A stretch of DNA of 64,000 bases from assembly GCF_001767255.1 (NCBI RefSeq), contig NZ_CP017639.1, positions 1,386,875-1,450,874 on the forward strand, given 5' to 3'. The position numbers and the translations under genes were made by a program. The stretch comes from Corynebacterium sp. NML98-0116. Lineage in GTDB: Bacteria; Actinomycetota; Actinomycetes; Mycobacteriales; Mycobacteriaceae. Within the stretch, counting starts at the first letter, position 1. Every line of letters starts with the position of its first letter. Positions 16,127-25,112 of the stretch are shown here, piece by piece. Below the pieces are notes generated by a model. That model saw only the letters and a program-made list of their open reading frames with translations, was not told the origin of the DNA and searched no databases.

Positions 16127-16726
16127 CTACTGCCCTGGTTCGTCGTCAAGCGGAAGCATCTGACTCTCCCAGTCTTCAGCCTGGTCAGCAACCAGATTCA
16201 AGACATCAAAAAGCCTGTCGATGTCGGTGAAGCTACCCAAGTTAAGTTCTTCGGGATCTGCTTCCTCATCGTCTCCAGGAACCACAAACTGCACGTGGGC
16301 AGTGGCTGTGGCGTCGATAACTTCGACCTCCACGTGGACTTCAGCCTCTGTACCAACTTCTGCGAAGACGAGTTGATGGTTTTCGGCGTCCGGAAAGAAT
16401 TCAAGCCCGGCGATACGTTCATCTGCAGCCTCGAGCAGGCTGCGGAACACGGTAACCACCTCGTCAGTGGCTATATGCTCAGCGACAGCGGACACAGCAT
16501 CTTCGGCAGAAAATATAACTGCGACCAATGCTGCTTCAAAGTCCTCATCGTCTTCATCAACGTCAGCAGCCGCGATATACACGTTCGCCGCTGGCAGTTG
16601 CTCGTCGATAACAACGAACTGGATCTCAATCTCGGGGGTGATAGGAACAAACATCGTGTCGTCGTGCACACGAGACTCAATACCTTCACGGTCTAGAGCC
16701 GCGGCAATGTCTTCTAAAAAGCTCAC
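16127..16726 (-). CDS. uncharacterised acidic protein, possibly YbjN-like
   Basis: 199 residues from the GTG at 16726, chosen because GAGGA lies about 7 nt upstream; an ATG-initiated frame to 16762 would include that site. Very acidic (a run of Asp/Glu near residues 55-65 and again near 155-165), no signal or membrane helix. The alternating strand-helix character with a short N-terminal FLEDIAAALDREGIESRV unit resembles YbjN-type fold proteins used as chaperone-like factors in actinobacteria, but the match is weak. It lies 54 bp downstream of the carboxylesterase gene on the same strand. Confidence 0.6.
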   Translation of the reverse strand: MSFLEDIAAALDREGIESRVHDDTMFVPITPEIEIQFVVIDEQLPAANVYIAAADVDEDDEDFEAALVAVIFSAEDAVSAVAEHIATDEVVTVFRSLLEAADERIAGLEFFPDAENHQLVFAEVGTEAEVHVEVEVIDATATAHVQFVVPGDDEEADPEELNLGSFTDIDRLFDVLNLVADQAEDWESQMLPLDDEPGQ

Positions 16727-16780
16727 GAAGAATCCTCTACTCTTCCTCATCGTGGTTGTCACCGGCGGACGATGCCAAGC

Positions 16781-18346
16781 CTACTGTTCTGGCCCCATGA
16801 TGCGCATCCACGCTTCGCGGCCCTGCCAGCTACGCATGTCAAAAGCCTCCCATGCCCGGCGTTTGTGACGTTTTGGGTCGTACACGATTGACGGATGTTC
16901 GTTGATGATTGCGGTCGCGCGCCCGGGGTGGTCGTCGCCACGAAAATCGTAGCGGGGCCAGTTCGGCCCTGGTTCGCCGGTATGAAAGAACGACCCCCAG
17001 TTGCGCTGCATCACTTCAACTACTGCTTCAAACGCAACGGTGGAGCCAAATCGGTCGATCTTCGATGAGCGTGTACCTTCCCGATCGCCAAACACCGCCA
17101 TCAGGTCGGCTGTGTGCATTGCCCCCAACCCGAGCCGCCGCATTGTCGCCGATGCATATTCAAAGCGGTACATCCAAGTCGGAGCCACCTTACGGTGCTC
17201 CCCTGCAGCGATCACCGACGGTCCCCAGAACACGGCGTCTGCGAGAAACTCGGCGAAGTCCGTACGCTGGCTCACGTCGCTATACGCCTGGATGACCGCT
17301 GTCGCGTTCTGCGCGTCATATGCCTCGAGCAAGCGGCGTGCTGCACGCTGACGGGCTTTCGTCCGCTGATACAGAGCCTTTGCAAAGCTGGCCTCATCCG
17401 CATTGGTCCCGATGATCAACGGCACCGACGCCTGTTGCCCGGCGCGGAACATGTCCAGCGGGTGAGCTGGCAGCGTGGTGCCATCGACCGTCGGCATGAA
17501 GCTCAAATTCAGTTCGCGCAGCTCGCGGCCAGTAAACAGCATGGACTGCCCCACTCTAACCAGTTCCTCGGCCGGTACCTCCCGGAGGTGCTCGAGGGTA
17601 GATAGTCGCGATAGCCCCATGCCGTCAAGAAGTGTCGACGTCCACATCGCGGCCTGTGCCTTCGTATGAACGGAAGAAAGCGGAGTGGACTGGGCGATTG
17701 CCCGGTGGAACAACCCCCGAGCTGCCGGAGCGCACATCATATGGATTACTGAAGCTGCCCCGGCTGACTCGCCCATGATGGTTACGTTATTCGGATCCCC
17801 TCCGAAGGCCGCGATGTTTTCGTGCACCCACTGCAGCGCGAGGATCTGGTCCAAAATGGCGGGGTTGGCAGCGCAGTCCTCGCCGATACTGCGCAGATCC
17901 AAGTACCCAAGCACCCCGAGGCGAAAGTTTAAGGAGACATAGACGATATCGGTGGCATTAGCCAGAAAGTGCCCCTGGAGTACTTTCTCATGACTCGATC
18001 CGCTTACGAACGATCCACCGTGAAAATAGATGACGACGGGGAGTACGTCGTCCGTATCAGGCCGAACGATGTCTGCGTGTAGGCAGTCCTCGGTGCCGAT
18101 TACTGTGTCTTTCCACCCGAAATTCGTCTGCATCGCAGGTGGCCGATAGTTGGTTGTGGTGCGCACACCTGACCACGAAGGCGCAGGCTGTGGGGCCCGA
18201 AATCGGTTCTCACCGCCCATATCTGCACCGTAGGGTACCCCGCGCCAAGTGCGAACCCCGGTTTGTGGATCAATAGTGCCAGCAACGATTCCCGAGGTGG
18301 TCTGCACCTGGAGGTGCTCCTGCGGATTGTTGCTGTTGAGATGCAT
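16781..18346 (-). CDS. carboxylesterase type B
   Basis: 521 residues, alpha/beta-hydrolase of the cholinesterase-like type B family. Visible are TEDCLHADI (family signature 2), oxyanion-hole YFHGGSF (107-113), nucleophile Ser194 in the elbow GESAGAASV, an acidic candidate in TNADEASF near 311 and catalytic His in GAMHTADL near 417. No signal peptide, so cytoplasmic. It hydrolyses carboxylic esters of unknown identity. The ATG at 18346 is preceded by TAGGCT at 7 nt, suggesting a leaderless transcript. Genes on the other side diverge. Confidence 0.9.
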   Translation of the reverse strand: MHLNSNNPQEHLQVQTTSGIVAGTIDPQTGVRTWRGVPYGADMGGENRFRAPQPAPSWSGVRTTTNYRPPAMQTNFGWKDTVIGTEDCLHADIVRPDTDDVLPVVIYFHGGSFVSGSSHEKVLQGHFLANATDIVYVSLNFRLGVLGYLDLRSIGEDCAANPAILDQILALQWVHENIAAFGGDPNNVTIMGESAGAASVIHMMCAPAARGLFHRAIAQSTPLSSVHTKAQAAMWTSTLLDGMGLSRLSTLEHLREVPAEELVRVGQSMLFTGRELRELNLSFMPTVDGTTLPAHPLDMFRAGQQASVPLIIGTNADEASFAKALYQRTKARQRAARRLLEAYDAQNATAVIQAYSDVSQRTDFAEFLADAVFWGPSVIAAGEHRKVAPTWMYRFEYASATMRRLGLGAMHTADLMAVFGDREGTRSSKIDRFGSTVAFEAVVEVMQRNWGSFFHTGEPGPNWPRYDFRGDDHPGRATAIINEHPSIVYDPKRHKRRAWEAFDMRSWQGREAWMRIMGPEQ

Positions 18347-18353
18347 GCCTTTT

Positions 18354-18359
18354 AGCCTA
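18354..18359 (-). promoter_or_regulatory. -10 hexamer of a leaderless transcript for the carboxylesterase gene
   Basis: On the minus strand TAGGCT ends 7 nt before the ATG at 18346. Confidence 0.4.
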
Positions 18360-18398
18360 GCCCGGAATTCTGTCTATTCTCGTGGAGTTTCTAAGGCG

Positions 18399-18419
18399 GG
18401 TACGATGAACGCTCGTACC
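18399..18419. promoter_or_regulatory. inverted repeat over the -10 region of the 18449 gene
   Basis: GGTACGA and TCGTACC are perfect 7-bp arms separated by 7 nt. The left arm overlaps TACGAT (18401-18406), a good -10 hexamer for the gene at 18449, which would have a 5' leader of about 35 nt. The arrangement fits repressor binding. Confidence 0.5.
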
Positions 18420-18448
18420 AATAATTAATAAGGAGAAAAACACACAGC

Positions 18449-19348
18449 ATGTTAGAAAAGTTCCGCAAAGACAAGCACGAAGACGACGAACCTGTAGTCG
18501 AAATTATTGAAGACGCCCGTGCTGAAGACTTAAGCTCCCTCGAGGAGAAAGCAGGCCCAGCAGGCCGAGCGTTTATCGCAGCAGTAGATAAGGCTGTCCA
18601 TCTTCAGTCCGGTGCCATTCGGGCTTACGTGAACTGGCTTCGCCGTCAACACCCGGAGCAAAGTCCTGCGGAAATCCAGCACACGATGGACAAGCATTTT
18701 AAAAACGTAGTCTCCGCAACAGGTGCAGGCGTGGGCGCAGCAGCCGCGGTTCCTGGCGTAGGGCTCGTCACCGGCGCAGCAGCCGTTGCTGGCGAATCGG
18801 TAGTCTTCTTAGACCTCGCCGCGTTTTACACCCTCTCTTCCATGTACTTGCGCGACGTCAATATCGAAGACAAAGAGCGCCGACGCGCAGGCGTGCTCAC
18901 GGTCATGATGGGCGCCCAGGGCGTTGCGATTGTTGACACGTTGCTCGGCGCGGACCGAGCTCGGCCGAGGGAGTTGGCGTCGAAAAATGTCCTGACGCGC
19001 TTTGCTGGCCCGGGCCTCGCCGAAGTCAATGGCATCCTGTCTCGTGTGGCCATGAAGTCGTTTACGAAGCGGTTCCGCCGAGCATGGATTGGCAAGATGC
19101 TGCCTCTGGGGCTCGGCGCGATCGCGGGCACCGCCGCCAACCGCAAGCTTGCCGACCACCTGATGGATAACATCGCCGTCGCCCTCGGCACTCCTCCCTC
19201 CCAATTCTTGAGCCCTCTTCCGGAAAAGCCTGACCAGGAGGAGGCTGGCCTCAGTGCGAATCCAAAGAACCTTCTGCGCTGGGTACTCCGACTCTTTGGT
19301 GACGACGACAAAGTACGCGACACCAATCAGCAAGAAATTACCAAATAG
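18449..19348 (+). CDS. uncharacterised protein with Gly/Ala-rich hydrophobic core, EcsC-like (tentative)
   Basis: 299 residues. An acidic N-terminal 35 residues is followed by a helical region and a Gly/Ala-rich hydrophobic stretch (about 90-120: AGVGAAAAVPGVGLVTGAAA), then VVFLDLAAFYTLSSMYL, a pattern seen in EcsC-family proteins where a lipid-facing helical domain precedes an L-x-A-x-x-x-L-Q block. A second Gly/Ala segment (GLGAIAGTAANRKLADHLM) lies near 225. No signal peptide. The similarity is weak and the function unknown. AAGGAG lies 13 nt before the ATG. The gene stands alone, with a palindrome at its promoter and a hairpin behind it. Confidence 0.6.
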   Translation: MLEKFRKDKHEDDEPVVEIIEDARAEDLSSLEEKAGPAGRAFIAAVDKAVHLQSGAIRAYVNWLRRQHPEQSPAEIQHTMDKHFKNVVSATGAGVGAAAAVPGVGLVTGAAAVAGESVVFLDLAAFYTLSSMYLRDVNIEDKERRRAGVLTVMMGAQGVAIVDTLLGADRARPRELASKNVLTRFAGPGLAEVNGILSRVAMKSFTKRFRRAWIGKMLPLGLGAIAGTAANRKLADHLMDNIAVALGTPPSQFLSPLPEKPDQEEAGLSANPKNLLRWVLRLFGDDDKVRDTNQQEITK

Positions 19349-19365
19349 CTTCGGCTCCGAAGTTC

Positions 19366-19397
19366 ATTCCCGCCTCCCCCAAAACTGAGGCGGGAAT
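19366..19397 (+). terminator. hairpin after the 18449 gene
   Basis: ATTCCCGCCTC and GAGGCGGGAAT form an 11-bp perfect stem with a 10-nt loop, starting 18 bp after the stop. There is no T-run behind it, so termination may be inefficient or need a factor. Confidence 0.5.
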
Positions 19398-19714
19398 CAC
19401 GCACTTCCATCTTTCGCCTACCCCCGGTAGCACCTCTGCTTTAGTTGGAGATCCACACCCTGCACCGCCGCCGAAACACAGCGCCCCCTCAAATACGCGA
19501 GCCTGCTTTGGCCCCACCTTCTTGGTCCCCCCGAGACTGCACACGAGCGCTTCTCGACAGCTGCCACCGTGAATACTGCTCGACGCCCACTCTGCACTTC
19601 CCCACGCACCAGGCCAAAGTCGACGTGCCCGCCCCACCTCTTCAAGAGTTCGAAATCAATCAATCACGAGCAAGCAACCGTTCAAATACTTGTTGTCGAA
19701 TGAGGACGTATCAT

Positions 19715-19729
19715 TGATAACGGTTCTCA
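19715..19729. promoter_or_regulatory. Zur-like 15-bp inverted repeat
   Basis: TGATAACGGTTCTCA has arms TGAnAAC and GTTnTCA around one central base, close to the actinobacterial Zur/Fur operator form TGAAAATGATTTTCA. It lies about 180 bp upstream of the odhA start. The regulated gene is unclear because nothing else starts nearby. Confidence 0.35.
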
Positions 19730-19827
19730 TGAGACCCTTCTCACTCAAAACGGAAGATATGCCCATTTGTGGTCTATCAACCGCTAAAGGGGGTAGATCT
19801 CACAAGTACGAGGGCTTTTCGGGAATG

Positions 19828-19845
19828 TAAGGTAGCACTACCTAA
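19828..19845. promoter_or_regulatory. inverted repeat in the odhA leader/promoter region
   Basis: TAAGGTAG and CTACCTAA form nearly perfect 8-bp arms with a 2-bp centre. It resembles a DtxR operator (TTAGGTTAG-n-CTAACCTAA) in its outer bases but is one base pair shorter across the centre. It lies 64 bp before the odhA start. Confidence 0.3.
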
Positions 19846-19908
19846 TCCCAGACAATTAAAGTCGTTGAAAAGTTACATACAACCCAAGAAGAGAGGCGAG
19901 CACCTGCC

Positions 19909-22900
19909 GTGAGCAGCGAAGATACGTTCGGCCAGAACGACTGGCTGGTTGAGGAGATGTTCCAGCAGTACAAACAGGATCCCAACTCCGTTGACGCGGA
20001 GTGGCGCGATCTTTTCGAGAAGAAGGGCACCCCGCCGACGGTGACAAACACCCCGGCGCCAAAAGGTTCCTCGAAGACTGCGACGAGCGTCACCAGCTCC
20101 ACGAGCGCTCCTACCCAGGACGGCCGTCAAACCCAGGTAGACCGCGCAGCCGCCGAAGCAGCTCCAAAGCGCACCAAGAAGCCGACCGCTTCCCCGTTGG
20201 ACAAGCTCGATAGTGTCAAGGTCACTCCAGGCGAGGAACAGCTCAAGGGTGCGTTCCGCGCTATCGCGAAGAACATGAACGAATCGCTCGAGGTGCCAAC
20301 CGCCACCACCGTGCGCGATATGCCGGTCAAGCTCATGTTTGAAAACCGCACGTTGATCAATGAGCACCTCAAGCGCACTCGCGGCGGCAAGGTTTCGTTC
20401 ACGCATATCCTTGGCTACGCAATCATTCAGTCCACCAAGCTCCACCCGGACATGAATAAGAACTACAAGGAGGACGGCAAGAAGTCCTTCGCAGTTCAGC
20501 CTGAGCACATCAACCTGGGTCTAGCAATCGACCTGCCGCAGAAGGACGGGTCCCGCTCCCTGGTCGTCGCTGCGATTAAGGAGTGCGAGAACAAGTCGTT
20601 TGCGGAGTTCGTCGAAAGCTACGAAGACATTGTGCGTCGCGCGCGCGACGGCAAGCTCACGATGGACGACTTCTCTGGCGTAACCATTCAGCTGACCAAC
20701 CCGGGTGGCATCGGTACCCGCCACTCGATTCCGCGTCTGACAAAGGGCCAGGGCACCATCGTTGGTGTCGGCGCAATGGACTACCCTGCAGAGTTTGCAG
20801 GTGCCAGCGAGGACCGTTTGGCGGAGCTGGGCGTCGGCAAGCTTGTGACACTGACCTCCACCTATGACCACCGCGTCATCCAGGGTGCAGAGTCTGGCGA
20901 GTTCCTGCGCGATATTTCGCAGCTCCTCGTCGACGATAAGTTCTGGGATTCCATCTTCGAGTCCCTCGAGATCCCGTTCCTCCCGATGCGCTGGGCGAAG
21001 GACCTGCCGAATTCCGGCGTGAACAAGGACACCCGTGTCATGCAGCTCATCGAGGCGTACCGCTCCCGCGGCCACCTCATTGCTGACACGAACCCGCTTC
21101 GTTGGCGCCAGCCGGGCCTGCAGCAACCGGACTCCCGTGACCTGCTGATGGAAACCCACGGCCTGACGCTGTGGGACCTCGACCGCACGTTCCACGTAGG
21201 TGGTTTCGGGGGCAAGGAAACAATGACGTTGCGCGAGGTGCTTAGTCGCCTACGTGCTGCCTACACCCTGCACGTCGGTGCTGAATACACCCATATTCTC
21301 GACCGCGATGAGCGTGAGTGGCTGCTCGAGCGCATCGAGGCTGGCATGCCGAAGCCGACGAATGCTGAGCAAAAGTACATCCTGCAGAAGCTCAATGCTG
21401 CTGAAGCATTTGAGAACTTCCTCCAGACGAAGTACCTCGGCCAGAAGCGCTTCTCCCTCGAGGGTGCGGAAACACTCATCCCATTGATGGACGCGGTGAT
21501 TGATACCGCCGCTGGCCAAGGCCTCGACGAAGCTGTCATCGGCATGCCACACCGTGGTCGCCTGAACGTGCTGTTTAACATCGTGGGCAAGCCTGTCGCT
21601 ACGATCTTCAACGAGTTCGAGGGCAACATGCAGTCCGCACAGCAGGGTGGCTCTGGCGACGTGAAGTACCACCTCGGCTTCGAGGGCAAGCACATCCAGA
21701 TGTTCGGCGACGGCGAGATCAAGGTCTCGCTGGCCGCGAACCCGTCACACCTCGAGGCTGTTGACCCAGTGCTCGTCGGTATTGCCCGCGCAAAGGCGGA
21801 CACGCTGCGTGAAAACGGTGTTCGCGACGACAATCCAGTGGTTCCGATTATGCTGCACGGCGACGCCGCATTCGCTGGCCTCGGCATCGTACAGGAGACG
21901 CTGAACCTGTCTCGCCTCCCTGGCTACTCCGTTGGTGGCACCGTCCACATCGTTGTGAACAACCAGATTGGTTTCACCACTACCCCTGACTCTGGCCGCT
22001 CCTCCTACTACGCCACCGACCTGGCCAAGGGCTTCAACTGCCCAGTGTTCCACGTCAACGGCGACGACCCGGAGGCAGCCGCCTGGGTTGCTCACCTGGC
22101 AACCGAATACCGCCGCGCCTTCGGCAAGGACGTCTTCATCGACCTCATCTGCTACCGTCTGCGCGGCCACAACGAGGCAGACGACCCGACCGTGACGCAG
22201 CCAGTGATGTACGACCGCATCCACTCCCACGACTCGGTGCGTACCCGCTACACCAAGGACCTCATCGGCCGTGGCGACCTCACGCAGGAAGAAGCCAAGA
22301 TCGCGGCACAGGACTTCCACGATCAGCTTGACGCAGTCTTCTCTGACGTCAAGTCCGCTGAGGGCAAGCCAAGCGAGCAGACCGGCATCACGGACTCGCA
22401 GAAGCTCACTCGTGGCCTGGACACCTCGATCAGCGAGGATACGTTCAAGCGCCTTACGGATTCGTACGGCAAGCTGCCTGAGGAATTCGAGCCGAACAAG
22501 CGCCTGAACAACGTGCTCAAGAAGCGCGGTGGTTCCTTCGAAAACGGCGACATCGACTGGGGCTGGGGCGAGCTGCTCGCTTTCGGTTCCCTTGCAGAGC
22601 AGGGCAAGTTTGTCCGCCTTGCAGGTGAGGACTCACAGCGCGGTACGTTCACGCAGCGCCACGCGGTGCTCTACGACCCGAATAACGGCACTCCGTACAA
22701 CCCACTCGACGCAAACGCGGAAGAACAAGACAACGGCGGACGCTTCGAGGTGTTCAACTCTGCACTGACCGAATATGCAGGTATGGGCTTCGAGTACGGC
22801 TACACCCTTGGCAACAAGGACGCTGTCGTCGCATGGGAGGCACAGTTCGGCGACTTCGCCAATGGCGCACAGACCATCATCGACGAGTACTTGTCCTCCA

Positions 22901-23622
22901 GCGAGACCAAGTGGGGCGAGCTTTCCAGCATGATTGCCCTCCTGCCGCACGGCTACGAAGGCCAGGGCCCGGACCACTCCTCCGCCCGTATCGAGCGCTT
23001 CCTCCAGCTGGTCGCCGAGGGCTCGATGACGATTGCCCAGCCGTCTACCCCGGCAAACCATTTCCACCTGCTGCGTCGTCAGGCGCTCGGTGAGATGAAG
23101 CGCCCGCTCGTCGTCTTCACCCCGAAGTCGATGCTGCGTAACAAGGCGGCGGTCTCGCAGCCTGCAGACTTCATCGAGGTGGACAAGTTCCAGTCAGTTA
23201 TCGACGACCCCGAGTTCGTACAGCGTGGCAACGTCAAGGTTGACGGCGCAGATCACGACAAGGTCACCACGATCTTGCTGTGTTCCGGCAAGATCTACTA
23301 CGAACTGGAGAAGCGTCGTAAGAAGGATAAGCGCGACGATGTCGCCATCATCCGTATCGAGATGCTGCACCCGATTCCATTCAACCGCATCCGGGATGCG
23401 TTCGAGAACTACCCGAACGCGAAGGAAATTCGCTGGGTTCAGGATGAGCCCGCTAACCAAGGCGCATGGCCGTTCTACAACGAGCACCTGCGCACACTGA
23501 TTCCGGATATGCCTGAAATGGTCCGCGTCTCTCGCCGTGCGCAGTCGACCACTGCAACCGGCGTGGCGAAGGTCCACCAGGAAGAGGAGAAGACTCTGCT
23601 GGATGAGGCGTTTGCGAAGTAA
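19909..23622 (+). CDS. odhA: 2-oxoglutarate dehydrogenase, fused E2 acyltransferase/E1 subunit OdhA
   Basis: 1237 residues, GTG start; the opening [18 protein letters not shown] matches corynebacterial OdhA (1221 aa in C. glutamicum). Order: N-terminal helix and linker (1-95), E2-type acyltransferase core (about 100-340) with [11 protein letters not shown] and the catalytic His321 in DHRVIQG, then the thiamine-diphosphate E1 domain (about 370-1237) with HGDAAFAG (from 650) and [10 protein letters not shown]. There is no lipoyl domain; in this lineage lipoyl groups come from AceF and the enzyme sits in a mixed pyruvate/2-oxoglutarate complex. It makes succinyl-CoA in the TCA cycle and in C. 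glutamicum is inhibited by unphosphorylated OdhI. Monocistronic, with a strong terminator. Confidence 0.97.
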   Translation: MSSEDTFGQNDWLVEEMFQQYKQDPNSVDAEWRDLFEKKGTPPTVTNTPAPKGSSKTATSVTSSTSAPTQDGRQTQVDRAAAEAAPKRTKKPTASPLDKLDSVKVTPGEEQLKGAFRAIAKNMNESLEVPTATTVRDMPVKLMFENRTLINEHLKRTRGGKVSFTHILGYAIIQSTKLHPDMNKNYKEDGKKSFAVQPEHINLGLAIDLPQKDGSRSLVVAAIKECENKSFAEFVESYEDIVRRARDGKLTMDDFSGVTIQLTNPGGIGTRHSIPRLTKGQGTIVGVGAMDYPAEFAGASEDRLAELGVGKLVTLTSTYDHRVIQGAESGEFLRDISQLLVDDKFWDSIFESLEIPFLPMRWAKDLPNSGVNKDTRVMQLIEAYRSRGHLIADTNPLRWRQPGLQQPDSRDLLMETHGLTLWDLDRTFHVGGFGGKETMTLREVLSRLRAAYTLHVGAEYTHILDRDEREWLLERIEAGMPKPTNAEQKYILQKLNAAEAFENFLQTKYLGQKRFSLEGAETLIPLMDAVIDTAAGQGLDEAVIGMPHRGRLNVLFNIVGKPVATIFNEFEGNMQSAQQGGSGDVKYHLGFEGKHIQMFGDGEIKVSLAANPSHLEAVDPVLVGIARAKADTLRENGVRDDNPVVPIMLHGDAAFAGLGIVQETLNLSRLPGYSVGGTVHIVVNNQIGFTTTPDSGRSSYYATDLAKGFNCPVFHVNGDDPEAAAWVAHLATEYRRAFGKDVFIDLICYRLRGHNEADDPTVTQPVMYDRIHSHDSVRTRYTKDLIGRGDLTQEEAKIAAQDFHDQLDAVFSDVKSAEGKPSEQTGITDSQKLTRGLDTSISEDTFKRLTDSYGKLPEEFEPNKRLNNVLKKRGGSFENGDIDWGWGELLAFGSLAEQGKFVRLAGEDSQRGTFTQRHAVLYDPNNGTPYNPLDANAEEQDNGGRFEVFNSALTEYAGMGFEYGYTLGNKDAVVAWEAQFGDFANGAQTIIDEYLSSSETKWGELSSMIALLPHGYEGQGPDHSSARIERFLQLVAEGSMTIAQPSTPANHFHLLRRQALGEMKRPLVVFTPKSMLRNKAAVSQPADFIEVDKFQSVIDDPEFVQRGNVKVDGADHDKVTTILLCSGKIYYELEKRRKKDKRDDVAIIRIEMLHPIPFNRIRDAFENYPNAKEIRWVQDEPANQGAWPFYNEHLRTLIPDMPEMVRVSRRAQSTTATGVAKVHQEEEKTLLDEAFAK

Positions 23623-23641
23623 GTAGCGCTTACACGCAATG

Positions 23642-23682
23642 GCGCCCCAACCGCTTACTGCGGTTGGGGCGCTTCCCTTTTG
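23642..23682 (+). terminator. terminator of odhA
   Basis: GCGCCCCAACCGC and GCGGTTGGGGCGC form a perfect 13-bp stem with loop TTACT, followed by a T-rich tail (TTCCCTTTTG). The convergent lipoprotein gene ends at 23707, so the stem may serve both sides. Confidence 0.9.
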
Positions 23683-23706
23683 CGGATTCACTCATTTGGC
23701 TTGCGC

Positions 23707-24450
23707 CTAGGGAGTAGTAGTCGCTTCGGCTTCCCCGCCGTTGGCATCTGGGTTTTCAACGTTGATGCTGGCGTATTCACGGAGCCAATCCGCAGTAACA
23801 ACGCGCGGTTCTTTGCCCTGCGCGACTTCCTCGCTCATCTCTTCCAATTGCGCTGTGCTGAGCACGCGCGTCATCGCGTTGATGCGCCTGACTTCCTTGC
23901 GAGCAAACTTTGATTTGTAGAACAGCGGGATGACGCTGTTAGGAAGGTGCTCGAGCTCCACGTGCGATGCACAGCCCTGCGCAGGGGAAGGGTCAACCGA
24001 TTGGATGTTGCCGGGCAGCGCACCCGCGAGGAGAGCGAACGTCGCTTCTGACGGATCCGCACCGTCGAGACGATCGTGCGCTATATCGTTGTCGAGCTCT
24101 TTCGCTCCGTGTGCGTCTAGTGCTTGCAACAGAACACCAGAGCACGCAACGACCATATCGACGTCTTCTTCTTGCAGCAGTTCGGCTGCATTTCGGGAGT
24201 ACACGTCATTGAACGGGACTACTCCGGCAGGGTGCCCCATCGCTGTAATGATCTCGTAGTAGATCTCCCCCAGCACTACCTGTTCAGGTTCTGAGGTATC
24301 AATCCCGATTTTGACGATGTTGCCGCGGGATTCGCCGTTGACAAACTTCACCGGTGAAAGCGAGTCATCTGTGCAGCCAGTCAACCCGCCAACAAGGCTC
24401 GTTGCCAGTGCCGCAGCAATCAGTGTACGGAGAGGACGCAGGGACACCAT
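23707..24450 (-). CDS. substrate-binding-like lipoprotein
   Basis: 247 residues. Residues 1-26 form a lipoprotein signal (lipobox GGLTGC, lipidated Cys26). The mature part has KIGIDTSEPEQVVLGEIYYEI followed by alternating strand-helix units (MVVACSGVLLQAL), the look of a periplasmic-binding-type fold such as OpuAC/glycine-betaine-binding proteins. No permease or ATPase gene is adjacent, so it is either an orphan receptor or has another role. The position near odhA recalls LpqZ (Rv1244c) in M. tuberculosis. It lies 50 bp downstream of the membrane protein gene on the same strand; GAAGAAGG precedes the ATG. Confidence 0.7.
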   Translation of the reverse strand: MVSLRPLRTLIAAALATSLVGGLTGCTDDSLSPVKFVNGESRGNIVKIGIDTSEPEQVVLGEIYYEIITAMGHPAGVVPFNDVYSRNAAELLQEEDVDMVVACSGVLLQALDAHGAKELDNDIAHDRLDGADPSEATFALLAGALPGNIQSVDPSPAQGCASHVELEHLPNSVIPLFYKSKFARKEVRRINAMTRVLSTAQLEEMSEEVAQGKEPRVVTADWLREYASINVENPDANGGEAEATTTP

Positions 24451-24500
24451 AAATACCTTCTTCGTAGTGTGCTCAGACGAGCCTGGAAAACAGAGCTAGT

Positions 24501-25052
24501 CTAGCGCGCTGCGTTGTCTTCGGAGGCGTCGCTATCGGTGGACGACGGCTCAGTTGGCCGTCCAGTGTCGCGCTGTGGGCGCATTGCGGCGATCATGTCG
24601 CGGGCTCGACGCGCAGCGTCAGGTGCACACAGCACATCGTATCGACGCGCGACGATGCTTGTCGCTGAGGCGAAGTCACGCTTGCCACCTGTAAACGCGT
24701 AAGCGATAGCTGCGAAAATTGCTCCGAACACGCCACCCATCGCGACGCACGAGGCGAAGATGCCCCACCCACCTTCTTCCGCGAACAGCGAGAAAATGAT
24801 GCCGATGAACATGCCCATCCACAGGCCCGATAGTGCGCCGCCACCAAGTACCTTGCCCCACGTGAGGCGGCCCGTAATACTCTCAACCTGCATCAAGTCC
24901 ACACCGACAATTGTGAGCTTCTCTACCGGAAATTCCTTGTCCGACAGCGTGTCAACAGCTTCTTGCGCCTCCTGGTAGGTATTAAAACTGCCTACCGGCC
25001 ACCCTGTTGGCACTTCGCGCGCTACCAGGCGGTTGTTATTGAGTTGGGCCAT
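24501..25052 (-). CDS. membrane protein with general-stress 17M-like N-terminal domain
   Basis: 183 residues. An N-terminal soluble unit (about 15-55: VGSFNTYQEAQEAVDTLSDKEFPVEKLTIVG) is the general stress protein 17M/YflT-like domain. Two hydrophobic helices follow (about 69-90 and 97-120), then a basic soluble tail ending in a Ser/Asp-rich segment. Resembles the M. tuberculosis membrane protein Rv1234. AGAGGAG precedes the ATG at 9 nt. Upstream of the lipoprotein gene and divergent from mrp. Role unknown; the family is stress-induced in other bacteria. Confidence 0.72.
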   Translation of the reverse strand: MAQLNNNRLVAREVPTGWPVGSFNTYQEAQEAVDTLSDKEFPVEKLTIVGVDLMQVESITGRLTWGKVLGGGALSGLWMGMFIGIIFSLFAEEGGWGIFASCVAMGGVFGAIFAAIAYAFTGGKRDFASATSIVARRYDVLCAPDAARRARDMIAAMRPQRDTGRPTEPSSTDSDASEDNAAR

Positions 25053-25112
25053 TCGTTGTCACTCCTCTGCTCGTATGAACATCCAGCTTCTCTGACTATA
25101 CTGAAGCCCGTT

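Larger units (their letters stand above)
19349..19908. other. 560-bp gene-free region upstream of odhA
   Basis: No convincing coding sequence: the short frames present have codon use and residue composition unlike the neighbours. The left 300 bp is C-rich on the plus strand. The region contains a hairpin at 19366-19397, a Zur-like repeat at 19715-19729 and a second inverted repeat at 19828-19845. An untranslated RNA or a long regulatory leader is possible but not shown. Confidence 0.5.

Noticed and set aside
19828..19845. DtxR operator upstream of odhA
   Set aside because: The arms are 8+2+8 bp instead of the 9+1+9 of DtxR boxes, and several core bases differ. Kept only as an inverted repeat.
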